Of a stretch of DNA of 64,000 nt, positions 47,758 to 59,178 are shown piece by piece. This DNA comes from Patiria miniata. Its lineage: Eukaryota > Echinodermata > Asteroidea > Valvatida > Asterinidae. The stretch covers positions 5,885,203 through 5,949,202 of the forward strand of contig NW_024037057.1 of the NCBI RefSeq assembly GCF_015706575.1, read 5' to 3'. Below the pieces are notes generated by a model that searched no databases, had not been told where the DNA came from, and saw only the letters and a list, made by a program, of their open reading frames with translations. A program made the position numbers and the translations under genes. The number at the start of each line of letters is the position of its first letter. Positions within the stretch are counted from its first letter, which is position 1.

Positions 47758-47871
47758 TCAAGGCGGCAGGAGTTTCATATGCTGAACAGAATTCTTAGCA
47801 TTGTCGACAAAGAATGCAATAGTTGGATTTTGGACGGTTATATACATATGTCGGTCATGTACAAAAGATTC

Positions 47872-48231
47872 AAGAATGGACAAAACTAGAGCCCTGTGGC
47901 ACACCGGAAACAGGAGTCCATATATAGGAATCGTACCCTCCACAACCAGGCACCCTTTGTTGGCGATTATGCATTATGGACTAAACCACGCCACCGAAAG
48001 GTCAGAATGGAGCTGAAAAGGTTGCACCCCTGCATTGACATTCCCATAGAGAGACTAGTGCTAAATGTGCATAATTCAAAATTCTTTTTAAAATACTCGG
48101 AACTCTCACAGGTATTGAAGCTGCACAGAAAAATGATGATCATCGTGTCAGCTTTCAATTACTTTTTATTTTTGGGTGGGTTGACCATTGACTTATTCGA
48201 GGAATTCTCACCCCAAAATGACGACCCCTAA
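47872..48231. repeat. Conserved 350-bp array block, copy 5
   Basis: Same ordered phrases as copy 1. The octamer is changed to ATGCATTATGG. It is followed directly by a Harbinger-like MITE inserted in the CCCCTAAGTAGCC junction. Confidence 0.75.
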
Positions 48232-48609
48232 GGCCAAAAAAAAAGTCTCCGGTTGCTGGTATGGAGCTTGCCCCAAAAATGGTGCGGCGACGCGGCTTTT
48301 TTTTTTTTTTACCTGGTTTTTTTTTTTTTTTTGGCTTCAAATGTCGGCTGATGACTGCAAATGGTGCCCGACTAAACTTAGTGCAAATATATGGGAGTCC
48401 AGCGAGGCCACATAAAGCTTATTCTCGATCATAACGCCATCTAAAAACACGTTAAAATTGTGCAGCAGCAGGATTCCAGTCAAACCAGTGAGTTTGGCGG
48501 TTTGGAGACATCATCTTGTATTGAAAAAAAAACTTTTTTCATTTTGTCGACGCGCATGGCTGTGGTGACGCGCGCGCATACCAGAAACCGGAGACTTTTT
48601 TTTATGGCC
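48232..48609. mobile_element. Second Harbinger-like MITE, 378 bp
   Basis: Ends GGCCAAAAAAAAAGTCTCC and GGAGACTTTTTTTTATGGCC are inverted over about 33 bp (including CCGGTT-CTGGTATG). Flanks are TAA (48229-48231) and TGA (48610-48612). Empty sites at about 18071 and 26700 read CCCCTAAGTAGCC, so the target was TAA and one copy mutated. Confidence 0.85.
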
Positions 48610-48919
48610 TGAGTAGCCATCTGGAACGATCCCTCCACAACTGACATCATGTGAAAATGGTGCCACTTTGAGCTCAATTGCATCCAAAATGCTCAGAATC
48701 GAAAGCCCAATATGCCACAAATGAGACACATCCCTAGATTGATTTGAATTTTATATCCGTATTTTATTGAAACATGCGCCCAATTTATTATTATTTTTTT
48801 AAATAATTTTTACAGTTAATGTTAAAAAGGTCGGTTGTTACTCAGTAACTGAAGAATCAATTAATAAAAAACCGCAAAATGAGCACATACGACACCAGGA
48901 TGTTTCTTTTCTTACTATA

Positions 48920-49377
48920 CAGGGTGAGTAAAAAACACGAAATCCTTATGCTGGGACCATTGTTTTAGTGAAGTTCTGCATATAGCACTTTGAAAATCTA
49001 GGATATTAAAGCCCCTTTCATAAGCTTTCTTTTGGTACAAGAATCATTCAAATCACTTATGTACTTTTCAAGTTACGTAATTTTATACACAACCGCCGTT
49101 TTAAGGTTCTGTCCGCGGATCACAAAAAGTTCAGTGTTGTTTCAGCAAAACGAAAATAAATCACATAGGGATGTGTGTGTGAATTGTTTTCGTTTTGCTG
49201 AAAGAACACAATCCTTTTTGTGATCCACGGATTATTTTTATTCAATTAATTTCCATTAATGAAATTGGCTTTCTGGCCATTATAATTTTTTGGTGCAACA
49301 TATTTGTTTAAATATGAAATACATATTTTTTGTTATTTTTTTTGGTTTTTGGTTTCGTGTTTGTTTTTCTCACCCTG
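48920..49377. mobile_element. CAGGGTGAGT foldback MITE, 458 bp
   Basis: TA-flanked; orthologous to 27011-27461 and 41342-41795. Confidence 0.85.
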
Positions 49378-50198
49378 TATATGTATATAGTACATTAACA
49401 ATAATGTTGTGCATATCATTGATTATTGTAATGTTTTCTTAAGGATTGTAAGGCCCCCCCCCCCCGCCCCCCCCCCAAAAAAAAAAAACAACGACAAAGA
49501 AACTAATAAAGGTACAGACTGAATTCAATACTGGACAAACTCAAGCTAAATTTACGATTACAATCGGTGTTATTTTATTCAATATTGGCAAATTCAGATT
49601 AATACCTATATACACATTTATTTAAAGAATAACAATTTGCAATTATATATCATTGAACATTGGGCAAAATACAATATTTTGTAAAGAATATTATTATTTG
49701 AAGTATGAAACTTATCGCATAAGGGTTTCGACAAATTTCACAATGGTCTTAAGGTAGAAAATACACTTGTAAAAATGTATATATATATATAAAACAATTA
49801 CCTATTTAATACACTTCTTAAAGACCTGTCACATGTTTATACAAATATTTACCTGATGTAAAATAAATCCGTTCTGTATCCTTATTGCTTTTTCGGCTAA
49901 TAGGGCCTAGGCAGTAAAAAAAAACCCAGAGGACGTTTTATTCGGTGAGAATGATCAGCACAATAACACTTAACATGTATCCCAAAAGTAACATAGCGAA
50001 TAAGTATTAAAAAAAAACTGGCTTGCTGTCGTTTGAGAAGCAATATGTAATTGATTTCCAACCATTGGTCCTCAATATGGAGTTCTATAGAAGACATCGC
50101 ATTCCGTGATACCAAGAATGTTCATGGCTTATTTTTTTTTTTTTCAAGAAAAACAAAGGTTACTTCACCGAGTTGAAAATGTCTACAGTTTTTTTTTC
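49378..50198. repeat. 3' flank of D4, shared with D2/D3 units then D1; no gene
   Basis: The first half matches 27462-27880; from about 49940 it matches the flank next to D1 (20700-20945). The change of partner shows a recombination boundary near 49.85-49.94 kb. Confidence 0.6.
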
Positions 50199-50204
50199 TT
50201 TATT
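50199..50204 (-). terminator. Polyadenylation signal of D4
   Basis: AATAAA on the minus strand, 48 bp past the D4 stop. Confidence 0.5.
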
Positions 50205-50251
50205 TTTCTGTGAACTTCGAGTGGAGTCGTTCGAAACGAGCAAAAAAAAAG

Positions 50252-53188
50252 CTAAATAATCCTCTCTGATGACGGTATCTCATAAACCGAATCATCATTT
50301 AGCCCAGCGGCAGAATTGATCACGACCATCGAAATGATCACCACGATAATGGTCGTTACTATGAGAAACAAAACACTGAGGAGACTGAGAACCAGCGCAC
50401 TTTTCGAGGCACACCTTGCGCCTTCGATGTCTCCAGCTTGCAAACGTGGGCGCACCTATCGAAGAAAACCAAAAAAGCCAAAATTAAGACATTTTTACAG
50501 TATAACTTGTCTGCCAAATACAGAGTGAGTAAAAAAAAAAGAAACCCAAATGGCAGGACCAGTTTTTCAATGAAATTTTACTTGTAGCACTTTCAAAACA
50601 TACGATACGAAAGCCTAGTCGTTAAGCTTTTTTTTTTAGTACAAGAACCATTCAAATCACTCATGTGCTTTTCAAGTTACCGAATTGGGAACACAAACAC
50701 CGTTTTCAAGTTCTGTCCACGGATCACAAAAGACGTAGGTGTTATTTCAGCAAAACGAAAACAATTGTTATAGGGATGTGTGTGAATTGTATTTCGTTTT
50801 GCAGAAAGAACACTTACCTTTTTTTGTGATTCGTGGACAGAACCTTTAAGATGGTGTTTGTGTTCAAAATTCAGTAACTTGAAAGTACATGAGCGATTTG
50901 AATGATTTTTTGTACTAAAAGAAAGCTGATCAATTGGGCTTCTATCCTGCATTTTGAAAGTGCTACAGGCAAAACCTCATTTAAAAATCGGTCCTGTCAT
51001 TTGGGTTTCGATCTTTTTTTATTCTAGTAAGAGAAAAGTTGTTTAATACCGGTAAACTGTAATTTTGTTTTGATAATAAAATGTATGATGATAGTATTTA
51101 CACTGGTTCCCGCAGCATATTCAAATTAAACTATTCGGAACCAGCGCGTAGCTTCAAATATGTGTACAGCGCGCAGTGGACTGTATGAGCTCTCTAGATC
51201 ATATTCTTTTTAAACAGAGCGATCAGACCGAAGCCTGCTATGGGAGCATACTGCTCCAGGTCATGAGGACGAGGTCGTCTATTCCTCGAATTCGAGCGAT
51301 TCAATATGCAGTGCGCTACGAAGAATTTGCCATTGAGAGTCCATTTTTTCAAGTTTACGGTCGACAAAACACGGCCCATTTGAATGAGTGTCAGCAGGCA
51401 ACTTAGGTTAATTTGTTATAGATTGGGGCATAGCGTTCTGCCGCCTTACAATAAAAACCCCAACATGCTGGTAAAAAGGAAAGAAAAAGGGCAAACATAA
51501 TTTATACTCGAATCATTCGCGTACGAAACTACTGACCGGATAAACTAACAATTTCAAATGTCCCGCGCTGCGAAATATTTTGTCGACCATCTCCCACAAT
51601 GCACTGGGAAAAAGTCCTCTGCGTGGCAAACTCTTAGTGGTGGCGCACGGCATTGTGAATCGCCCGAATTGTACGATAAAACCTACCATGCAAGAAAAGA
51701 TCAAGGCTGCAATTCCAAACAGGGGGCAGCAGTGCAGAGCCATGACGGCACACCCAATGTAATTCCTGACGACGACCGGGACGCGAACATCTACTACGGT
51801 TTGCATGGGCGCCACCTGTGTTAGGCAAACGACAATTCATGTTATAGATCAGCCTATTTCGTACACATTTGTGCCGGTTACGCAGGGGCCTGCCTATAGT
51901 TATCTATATACTTCATTGACTCTTGGCTGAAATTCTCATGACTGATTGACTGACTGACTGACTGACTGACTGGGCATGGCTAAATTTCAAGGATTACAAA
52001 ATGTGAATCCAATTAACCCAGTAGCTATTTAGATATAGGCCCTTGGAATTGCACACTTCAAATGACTTGTGATGACATCATCATTATACGCCCATCCGAG
52101 GGAACCATCTTCACCATATGTTTTTCATTGTGTAAAGTTTAGTCAAGATCTGAACATGAACACTTTCGAAAGTGCCGATTAGAAAATCGTGTGCAAAGTC
52201 TACGGGATCTAGGATAGAACAAGAATAGAAAAAAAGAAGAAAAAAAAATCAGAAGAAAAAGTATGGCTTTCCCGCCATTAATGGCGAACAAGCAAATTAC
52301 ATTGCATAAGCCTTCTAAATTTCCTGGCAGACTGAAGTTGAACTAGAATTAAGTAGGGCCTACTTACATTCGCGTAAATAGTCTGAGGCTGAGAGCAAAT
52401 GGCCGGTGTGCTACCTAGAGGTCCGCCGAAGTAAGGTGGGGGCGGGCCATAAACTTGCCCCGCTGGGGGCCCAGCACTGGGATGGGGCGTGGCATCATTC
52501 TCAAACCGTGTGTAACCTAAAAGACAACAAAAAAAGGAATCCGTATAAGTGACTGTTCCTGCCTGGAATAAATTAAAGAGGAAATTGTCAAATGACCGAC
52601 GCGAATGCAAATTCTCTTGTTTTTGTCGTAGTTGCTTTGCTGTATGGTCGATGGTTGTAGTAAGCGTGTTTCTTTGCGGTTGTTGTCGATGTTAACTGTC
52701 ACAATTGTTTCGTAGTTGTAGCTACCAATTGTCGCTATTGTCGCGTATGTTACAGTTGTCGCTGCCTCAAATGTCGTCTTTGTCGTAGTTGTCACCATTG
52801 TCGGTTGTCACTTTTGTTGCTTTGAATTGTGGCTTTTGTCGCTGTCCTCGTTGTCCTTACATAAAAAGTGTGCGCTGTCAGACCCTTGGTGTACTTTCAT
52901 GCTTTGCAGTTCGTGTACAGACTATACTATAAATTATGGCAGCATTAATTCAAATGCACGTCTAAATTTGACACTCCCAAATGAACAGGCGAAATCTGCC
53001 TAAGATTTGAGTTCTGTCTCATGGCGGAGCCCGTGCTTAATTGCGTCAATTTTGTTAGGAAGTACTTCGAAAATTTTCTTGACTCTCCATATACTTTGTA
53101 CACAACCGCTGAAGTAGCGTCAGGTTGTAACATTCTTTCCCCAATTCCTCCATGATCCAAGACGAAGTTAGTCCTTACCTGTTGCCAT
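50252..53188 (-). CDS. D4: dispanin/CD225 (IFITM-like) protein, 163 aa, most complete copy
   Basis: Exons 53188-53179 (ATGGCAACAG), 52516-52368, 51815-51687 and 50455-50252. Splice sites are GTAAGG/TTTTAG, GTAAGT/CAG and GTAGGT/TAG, and phases are 1, 0, 0. The protein has MATGYTRFEND (YxxF-type sorting signal), PPPPYFGG (PPxY), a first membrane segment (NYIGCAVMALHCCPLFGIAA) with CC and FSCM cysteines, the loop RPRLQAGDIEGARCASKSA (the CD225 'GD..GA..AS' signature), and a second segment rich in Val/Ile. It ends in a tail with SVYEIPSSERII that D1 has lost by a small deletion. The reading frame is uninterrupted, so the gene looks functional. Its closest relative is D1. Confidence 0.88.
50521..51023. 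mobile_element. Foldback MITE in D4 intron 3, right end truncated
   Basis: Same insertion as D1's 21206-21719. It starts CAGAGTGAGTAAAAAA after TA; the right terminus is cut at TTTTTTTATTCTAG by a deletion that also removed about 85 bp of flank. Confidence 0.8.
51935..51972. repeat. (GACT)n microsatellite in D4 intron 2
   Basis: Runs of GACTGACTGACTGACTGACT; the D1 counterpart at about 22660-22681 is shorter. Confidence 0.8.
52615..52850. repeat. GTT/GTC triplet-rich tract in D4 intron 1
   Basis: Imperfect triplets similar to 31400-31630. Unlike D1-D3, no SINE follows it in this intron. Confidence 0.6.
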
Positions 53189-53220
53189 TTTTTTTCTTCA
53201 GTTTTTGAGTTTGGGCGATC

Positions 53221-54110
53221 TCAAGACAAAAATCCAACCGTTCAGAGCATAGACGAAACACTCCTTGTCCGTTGCGCTGCAGTCTGGTATATGGTAGGCC
53301 AATACACCCAGCCAGTTCCTTTTAAACCTACGATTTGTCACTGCTATTTTCGTCACGTAGGTCATAGCTATACTTAGGTCAGCAGTAGGTATTGTGAGAT
53401 GTACATGTAGGTATTCAGATCCAGTGCAGGTGTTGTCGCCCGCCAGACAAAAAGAAACTCAAACCTTTTCTTGTTCGGTCGATATGTTTTGCATCACACA
53501 GAGGAACGTGCGAATTTTATTCAAGTGCACTTCCGCCTGAAAAGTGCAAAAGTCAGTGAGACTTCACCCTCAATCCAGACACAAGTCTATAGCATTACAA
53601 AAGGAGAAATCAACAGCCTCATCAATGTAAAAGCAGGTCAATTCCACAGAATTACAAACTTCGAGTTGTCATAATTTTGGAAATAGGCCAAATACCACAA
53701 ATGAAACATGATTTTTGTTTCAACCCAATGTCTGCCTTGTATTGATACAGACAGGAAGCTGTTATTTGACGATTTTTTTTAGAACAATGCTCAACAGTTT
53801 GGCAGTAATCTGTAACTGAATATTAATTAATTAATGAGTATACAAAAACAACTTAATTTGTCTGAGTACGTCTGATTTCTACTACGGCAAAAAAGTTTGA
53901 TGAATCGGTTTTTTTTTTTTTGGTAATCAATTGTAGTAACCAACTTCAATATTTCTTTTAGTGCAAATTATGAACCTTAACGTGTTTAAAGCCTGATTAA
54001 AAAAAACTGACGTTAAATAAGGCTGAAGTTTGCCTGCTTAAATAGTCTGGCGCCATCCCATTGAACAGTTAACAATTAATTAAATACATTCAGGGAACTC
54101 AACAAAAATG
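53221..54110. repeat. D4 leader and 5' flank, shared with D2/D3
   Basis: Contains the leader phrases CAGAGCATAGACGAAACACT, GTAGGTCATAGCTATAC and ATTCAGATCCAGTGCAGGTG. A 6-bp ACATGT insertion relative to D2/D3 lies near 53403. No coding exon beyond the start exon. Confidence 0.6.
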
Positions 54111-54408
54111 GCCAAATTGTGCAATAAGGTCCATATACTCGGAACATTTGAGATGCAACAGAAAATTCACTGGAATGCTTTAAATGTCAGTTTGTTTGAG
54201 TCCCTGCTTCACGTAAGTTGCCATTTCTGGGAAAATATCAACTTCCGTTGTGCCAGAGCACGAGAAAGTGATGTCATCTTTCTGGCAAGAGTTTCATTGT
54301 GATATTGTGAAAAAGTTCCTACTTCACGTACGTAGCTATTTCTGGGGGAATTTCAAGGCAGTTGTCACAACTGCGCTATTGTGCTCTGTAGTCATTAGCA
54401 CGGGACAC

Positions 54409-54416
54409 TGACGTCA
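54409..54416. promoter_or_regulatory. CRE-type palindrome TGACGTCA
   Basis: Second copy of the site also seen at 47750, upstream of D4. Conservation may simply reflect recent duplication. Confidence 0.35.
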
Positions 54417-54534
54417 TCTAGGCGGCAGGGGTTTCATATGCTGAACAAAATTCAAACGCTTAGAATTGTCGACAAAGAATGCAATAATTGAATTTTGGAC
54501 GGTTATATATGTCGGTCATGTACAAACGATTCAA

Positions 54535-54890
54535 GAATGGGCAAACTAGAGCCCTGCGGCACACCGGAAAGAGGAGTCAATACCCTCCACAAGCAGGCAC
54601 CCTTTGTTATCGGTTATGCATTATGGACTAAACCACGCCACCCGCCACTGAGAAGTCGGATCAGAATGGAGCTGAAAACTCTGAAGGGTGAACCCTGCAT
54701 TAACATTCCCATAGAGACTAGTGCTAAATGCCCATACTTCAAAAATCTGCTTTAAAATACTCAGAACTCTCACAGCTATTTAAGCTGCACAGAAAAATGA
54801 TGATCACCGCGTCATACTTTTCATTTTTTGGCGGGTTGACCATGGACTTTTCGAGGAATTCTCACCCAAAGATGACGACCGCTATTTTTT
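54535..54890. repeat. Conserved 350-bp array block, copy 6 (most diverged)
   Basis: Keeps the order of phrases (GGGCAAACTAGAGCCCTG, GAGCTGAAAA, CTCACAGCTATTTAAGCTGC, ATGATGATCACCG, CTTTTCGAGGAATTCTC) with more indels than the other copies. Confidence 0.7.
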
Positions 54891-55200
54891 ACTCAAAGCG
54901 GAAAAGTAGCCATCTTGAACGATCCCTCCACAACTGACATGGCAAAATAGTGCCACTTTGGGCCGCATTGCATCCAAAATGCTCAGAATTGGAAGCCCAA
55001 TATGTCACAAATGAGACACGTCCCTATATCGTTTTGAATCTTATATCCGTATTTTATTGAAACATGCGCCTCATTTATGTTTTGATTTTTACAATTAATG
55101 TTAAACAGATCGGCTGTTACTCAGTAACTAAAAAAATCTATTATTAGGGAAAACACAAGATGAGCATATGCGTCACCATGGTGTTTTTGTTTCTACTATA

Positions 55201-55448
55201 CAGGTGAGTAAACAAAAACCGAAATCCAAATGTTGGGACCATTGTTTTAGGGAAATTCTGCATGTAGCATTTTTTAAATCTAGGATATATGAAAGCCCAA
55301 TTCATAAGTGATCTGAATGATTCTTGTACTAAAAGAAAGCTTATGAATTAGGCTTTCATATTCTAGATTTTGAAAGTGCTACATGCGGAACTTCAATAAA
55401 ACAATACTCCCGACATTTGGGTTTCGTTTTTTTTTTTTACTCACCCTG
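55201..55448. mobile_element. CAGGGTGAGT foldback MITE, 248-bp internal deletion form
   Basis: CAGGTGAGTAAACAAAAACC to TTTTTACTCACCCTG with TA flanks. The central part is missing, leaving two arms joined at about 55305. Confidence 0.8.
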
Positions 55449-56164
55449 TACAGCACAGCTAAAAGAAAAATTGGGAGAATAACTTCTTTTTTAAATCAAC
55501 TTAATACAACGATTATCATCGGTATTATTGTCTTTAAATATTTGGCAAAAGCTGCATGATATTACACGATTATTTACAGAATATCATTATTTCAGAAATG
55601 GCAATTGTCACAAACAAGTACTGAATAAATTGTTACTGAAAAATTAATTGGATAAATAATAACTGAAATAATCATCTGCAAAAAAACCCCAGAAATGTGC
55701 ACACTGATCCCAAAGGAACATTACATCTCACAAATTTTGTAAGCTAAACACAAATCTTAAAACAAATATCTCAGAAAATTCGTGATAACAATATAGTTCT
55801 TATTGTGAACGTTTTAACTTAATTTTTTTGTTGTCATCTTCCTCCATGTCGAGTCTTCATGAAATTGTATTCATATGTTAAATTTCCACATTGAGGAGTG
55901 AGATACTGAGATAGTGATGTCATCTCATAGACCATTATCATGTAGCGGCCATCTTGATTTTTTCCCCTTTCATATCAAAGTTACACCAAAGCGAGGCTGG
56001 AAGGAAAATTAGCCTGGTTCCTTTTTGCACAAAAACATTACCATTCAGTACTGTTATTGGATACAGGGAACGTGACTGAAATGGTGGCAGCATGATCAAG
56101 GTCTATTGGAAGGAGCTTCATTATTCATAAAGTTCCGCTCCCCATGACGTTTTGACCAACCGTA
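55449..56164. other. No recognised gene
   Basis: AT-rich single-copy-looking sequence without a convincing frame or element ends. Confidence 0.5.
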
Positions 56165-56304
56165 TACGAACATTAATGTCCGACGTGCGTGCACATGCGC
56201 GTGACGCACGCGTCTGGAATATGCAAAGTGGCATTGGAGATGACTGTTGCGCGTGTCATGCGTCACGCACACACATGCGCAGTGAGTCGGACATAATGAT
56301 CGTC
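56165..56304. mobile_element. 140-bp MITE with TA flanks and CpG/GTGCG-rich inverted arms
   Basis: TACGAACATTAATGTCCGAC at the left and GTCGGACATAATGATCGTC at the right are inverted with a few mismatches. Internal CATGCGCGTGACGCACGCG and GCGCGTGTCATGCGTCACGC also pair. TA lies on both sides (56163-56164, 56305-56306). Confidence 0.75.
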
Positions 56305-57900
56305 TATATGCACAAAAGATAGTTCTTGAATAATATAGCTCTCCTACTTTAGTTAGCCATATTTTGCCTCGTTTCCTTGTTGATTTAGTACCTGAAAGTC
56401 ATTAATTCAGTGACTAAACTTAAACTATTAGTGTACTGAGTTTCAGATTCCAAATTTGTACAAGAAAATACGTCAACTGTTAATGCTGTTTCAGCAAGCA
56501 AATAAAATTAGTAAATAAAGTAAACTAAAATAGCTAGAAGAGTACTGTTTTTTCTTTCACTTAACAATTTTTTTTAATTGTTCATTTGGTTATATCAAGA
56601 TTCAGAGAGTCTTTGCTGTATTCAAATTGTTACAGTAAGTTACATTTTACTTTCATAATTTGTATACAATCGTCTTCAAACTGTCTCAGGGAACAGTATA
56701 AGGATAAAAATGAAATCAAAATAAAAAAAGGGTAAGTCGTAGCACACTTGATATCTCGCGGTGAAGGATTAAACATGAATTGCGCAAAAGACAGTGAAAA
56801 GTTATACGTTTGTCGAAGCACACCATTTTCCTATTAAAGTTACTTTCAATAAATATTGTAAACTCACTGATCGAAACGAAATATAAATATACCCAATTTA
56901 TATATAATTATTGTCCATTTCTCTTAAAAATAATTTAAAAGCATTTCTCTCAGAGCTGCACATTCTGTAGCTGATACCATCCTTGCGCACATCTATAACA
57001 AGCACAATTTTAAGCAAATAAATTGTAGGGCCTATGCCACCTCAGGCCCTCTTCTTCGTTATTCCACAACCAAAAAACCTTAAGATCTTGCACGCAAAAA
57101 GCAAAATAGTACAGCAGATTTATGATAAGATTGTTCTGTTTGAAAAAAAAGTCATGAAATTGGCACACAGTCAGAGTATGTCATGGGAACGATATTTTGC
57201 TATAGGGCCATCGCAGATTGGTCCTTTGAAAAAAAATCATAGGATAACAAGAAATTTTCAAGATTTTCAAAATGGCGGCCACTGCATGTTATTCTATGAT
57301 TTTTTTTTTACAAAGGACAACTCTACGATGCCATGGCCAAATATCTTTTCCATGACATGTTCTGACTGTGTGCCAAATTTCATGCTTTATTCATCAAATT
57401 AACAATTCCATCATATTTTGCACCCATCCGCCTGACTAAAATAATTGTTGGCAAGCTTAGCAGATGGCAACAATCGTTAAAAAAATCCTCTCTTCAACCC
57501 TACCTCCTACCTGATTTTTGCTATTTCAGTTAAATGGAAAAAAAGTCGTAAACATTTAGGAAAATTGTCATTTTCCGTAGAAACTGCCTTAGTTTCCCGT
57601 TTCCTCACCTGACCAAAATCAAAATACAGTTTTTTTGTTTAGAAATTGAAATATTTTGCAGAAGACATAATTAACGAAACATCTTTTCCCACTCTTAGCT
57701 TTCACAAGTAGTTCTCCAACCTCAGAAGAAATAGACGTTATTCACGAGTCGGCCATATTGAATTGAAAGCGAGGTAAACCCTCCATGTTTTGAAATTTGC
57801 GAGTGGAAATTACATCAATGAAATGAAGATCATAATACAAATTTGCACCAGTCTGCTATGACAAATAATTTAAAATTTGTGAGTGAACACACCGTGGTGT
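56305..57900. other. No recognised gene; one foldback repeat
   Basis: A foldback of about 140 bp lies at 57203-57342 (GGCCATCGCAGATTGGTCC...; inverted match GGACAACTCTACGATGCCAT). The plus frame 57034-57402 runs across this repeat and lacks any domain, so I do not call it. Confidence 0.45.
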
Positions 57901-57904
57901 TGTA

Positions 57905-59130
57905 AGCCACTTTAAACTTGAAAAATGGTCCGGCACCATACTAGACAGCAATGTACAACCCATAAAGTAGAACGCGATCGAAAATTGAAAGTGAGGCTAG
58001 GAATGCCCTCTAATCATAAAATAGTCTGGCACCATCCCGTTCAACAATTCACAACCCATACCATTGATTCGGGGAGCACAATCGAAAATTGAAAGTGAGG
58101 CTTGGAGTGCACTCTAATCATAAAATAGTCCGGCACCATCCCGTTCAACAATTCACAACTCATAAAATAGATTCAGGGAACACGATCAAAAATTGAAAGT
58201 GAGGCTTGGAAGGCACTCTAAACATGAAATAGTCTGGCACCATCCCGCTCAACAATTCACAACCCATACCATAGATTCAGGGAACAAGACCGAAAAGTGA
58301 AAGTGAGTCTTGGAGAGCAATTCAATCATAAATCAGTCGGGCACCATCCCGTTCAACAATTCACAACCCATAACATAGATTCAGGGAACACGATCGAAAA
58401 TTGAAAGTGAGGCTATAGGAATGCACTCCAATCATAAAACAGTCTGGCACAATCCCGTTCATCAATTCACAACCCATACAATATATTCAGGGAACGCGAT
58501 CGAAAATTGAAAGTGAGGCTTGGAATGCACTCTAATCATAAAATAGTCTGGCACCATCCCGTTCAACAATTCACAACCCATACCATAGATTCAGGGAGCA
58601 CGATCAAAAATTGAAAGTGAGGCTACGAATGCACTCTAATCATAAAATAGTCTGGCACCATCCCGCTTTTAACAATTTACAAATGATAAAGTAGATTCAG
58701 GGAACACGATCAAAAATTGAAAGTGAGGCTTGGAAGGCACTCTAAACATGAAATAGTCTGGCACCATCCCGCTCAACAATTCACAACCCATACCATAGAT
58801 TCAGGGAACACGGTCGAAAATTGAAAGTGAGGCTTGGAATGCACTCTAATCATAAAATAGTCTGGCACCATCCAGTTCAACAATTCACAACCCATGAAAT
58901 AGATTCAGGGAACACGATCGAAAAGTGAAAGTGAGGCTATAGGAATGCACTCCAATCATAAAATAGTCTGGCACCATCCCGTTCAACAATTCACAACTCA
59001 TACAATATATTCAGGGAACACGGTCGAAAATTGAAAGTGAGGCTTGGAATGCACTCTAATCATAAAATAGTCTGGCACCATCCAGTTCAACAATTCACAA
59101 CCCATAAAATAGATTCAGGGAACACGATCC
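57905..59130. repeat. Satellite array, unit about 105-120 bp, about 11 copies
   Basis: Each unit contains ATTCAGGGAACACGATCGAA, AATTGAAAGTGAGGCTTGGA, GCACTCTAATCATAAAATAG, CTGGCACCATCCCGTTCAAC and AATTCACAACCCATA. Units differ by small indels (e.g. GGCTATAGGAATGC variants) and higher-order copies are visible. It ends about 50 bp before the D5 stop codon. Confidence 0.9.
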
Positions 59131-59178
59131 AAAAATGGCTTACTCGTGAATAAGGTCTATATTGATCCCACTGCAAAC

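Noticed and set aside
57034-57402. 122-codon plus-strand frame
   Set aside because: It crosses a foldback repeat, has low-complexity stretches and no recognisable domain.
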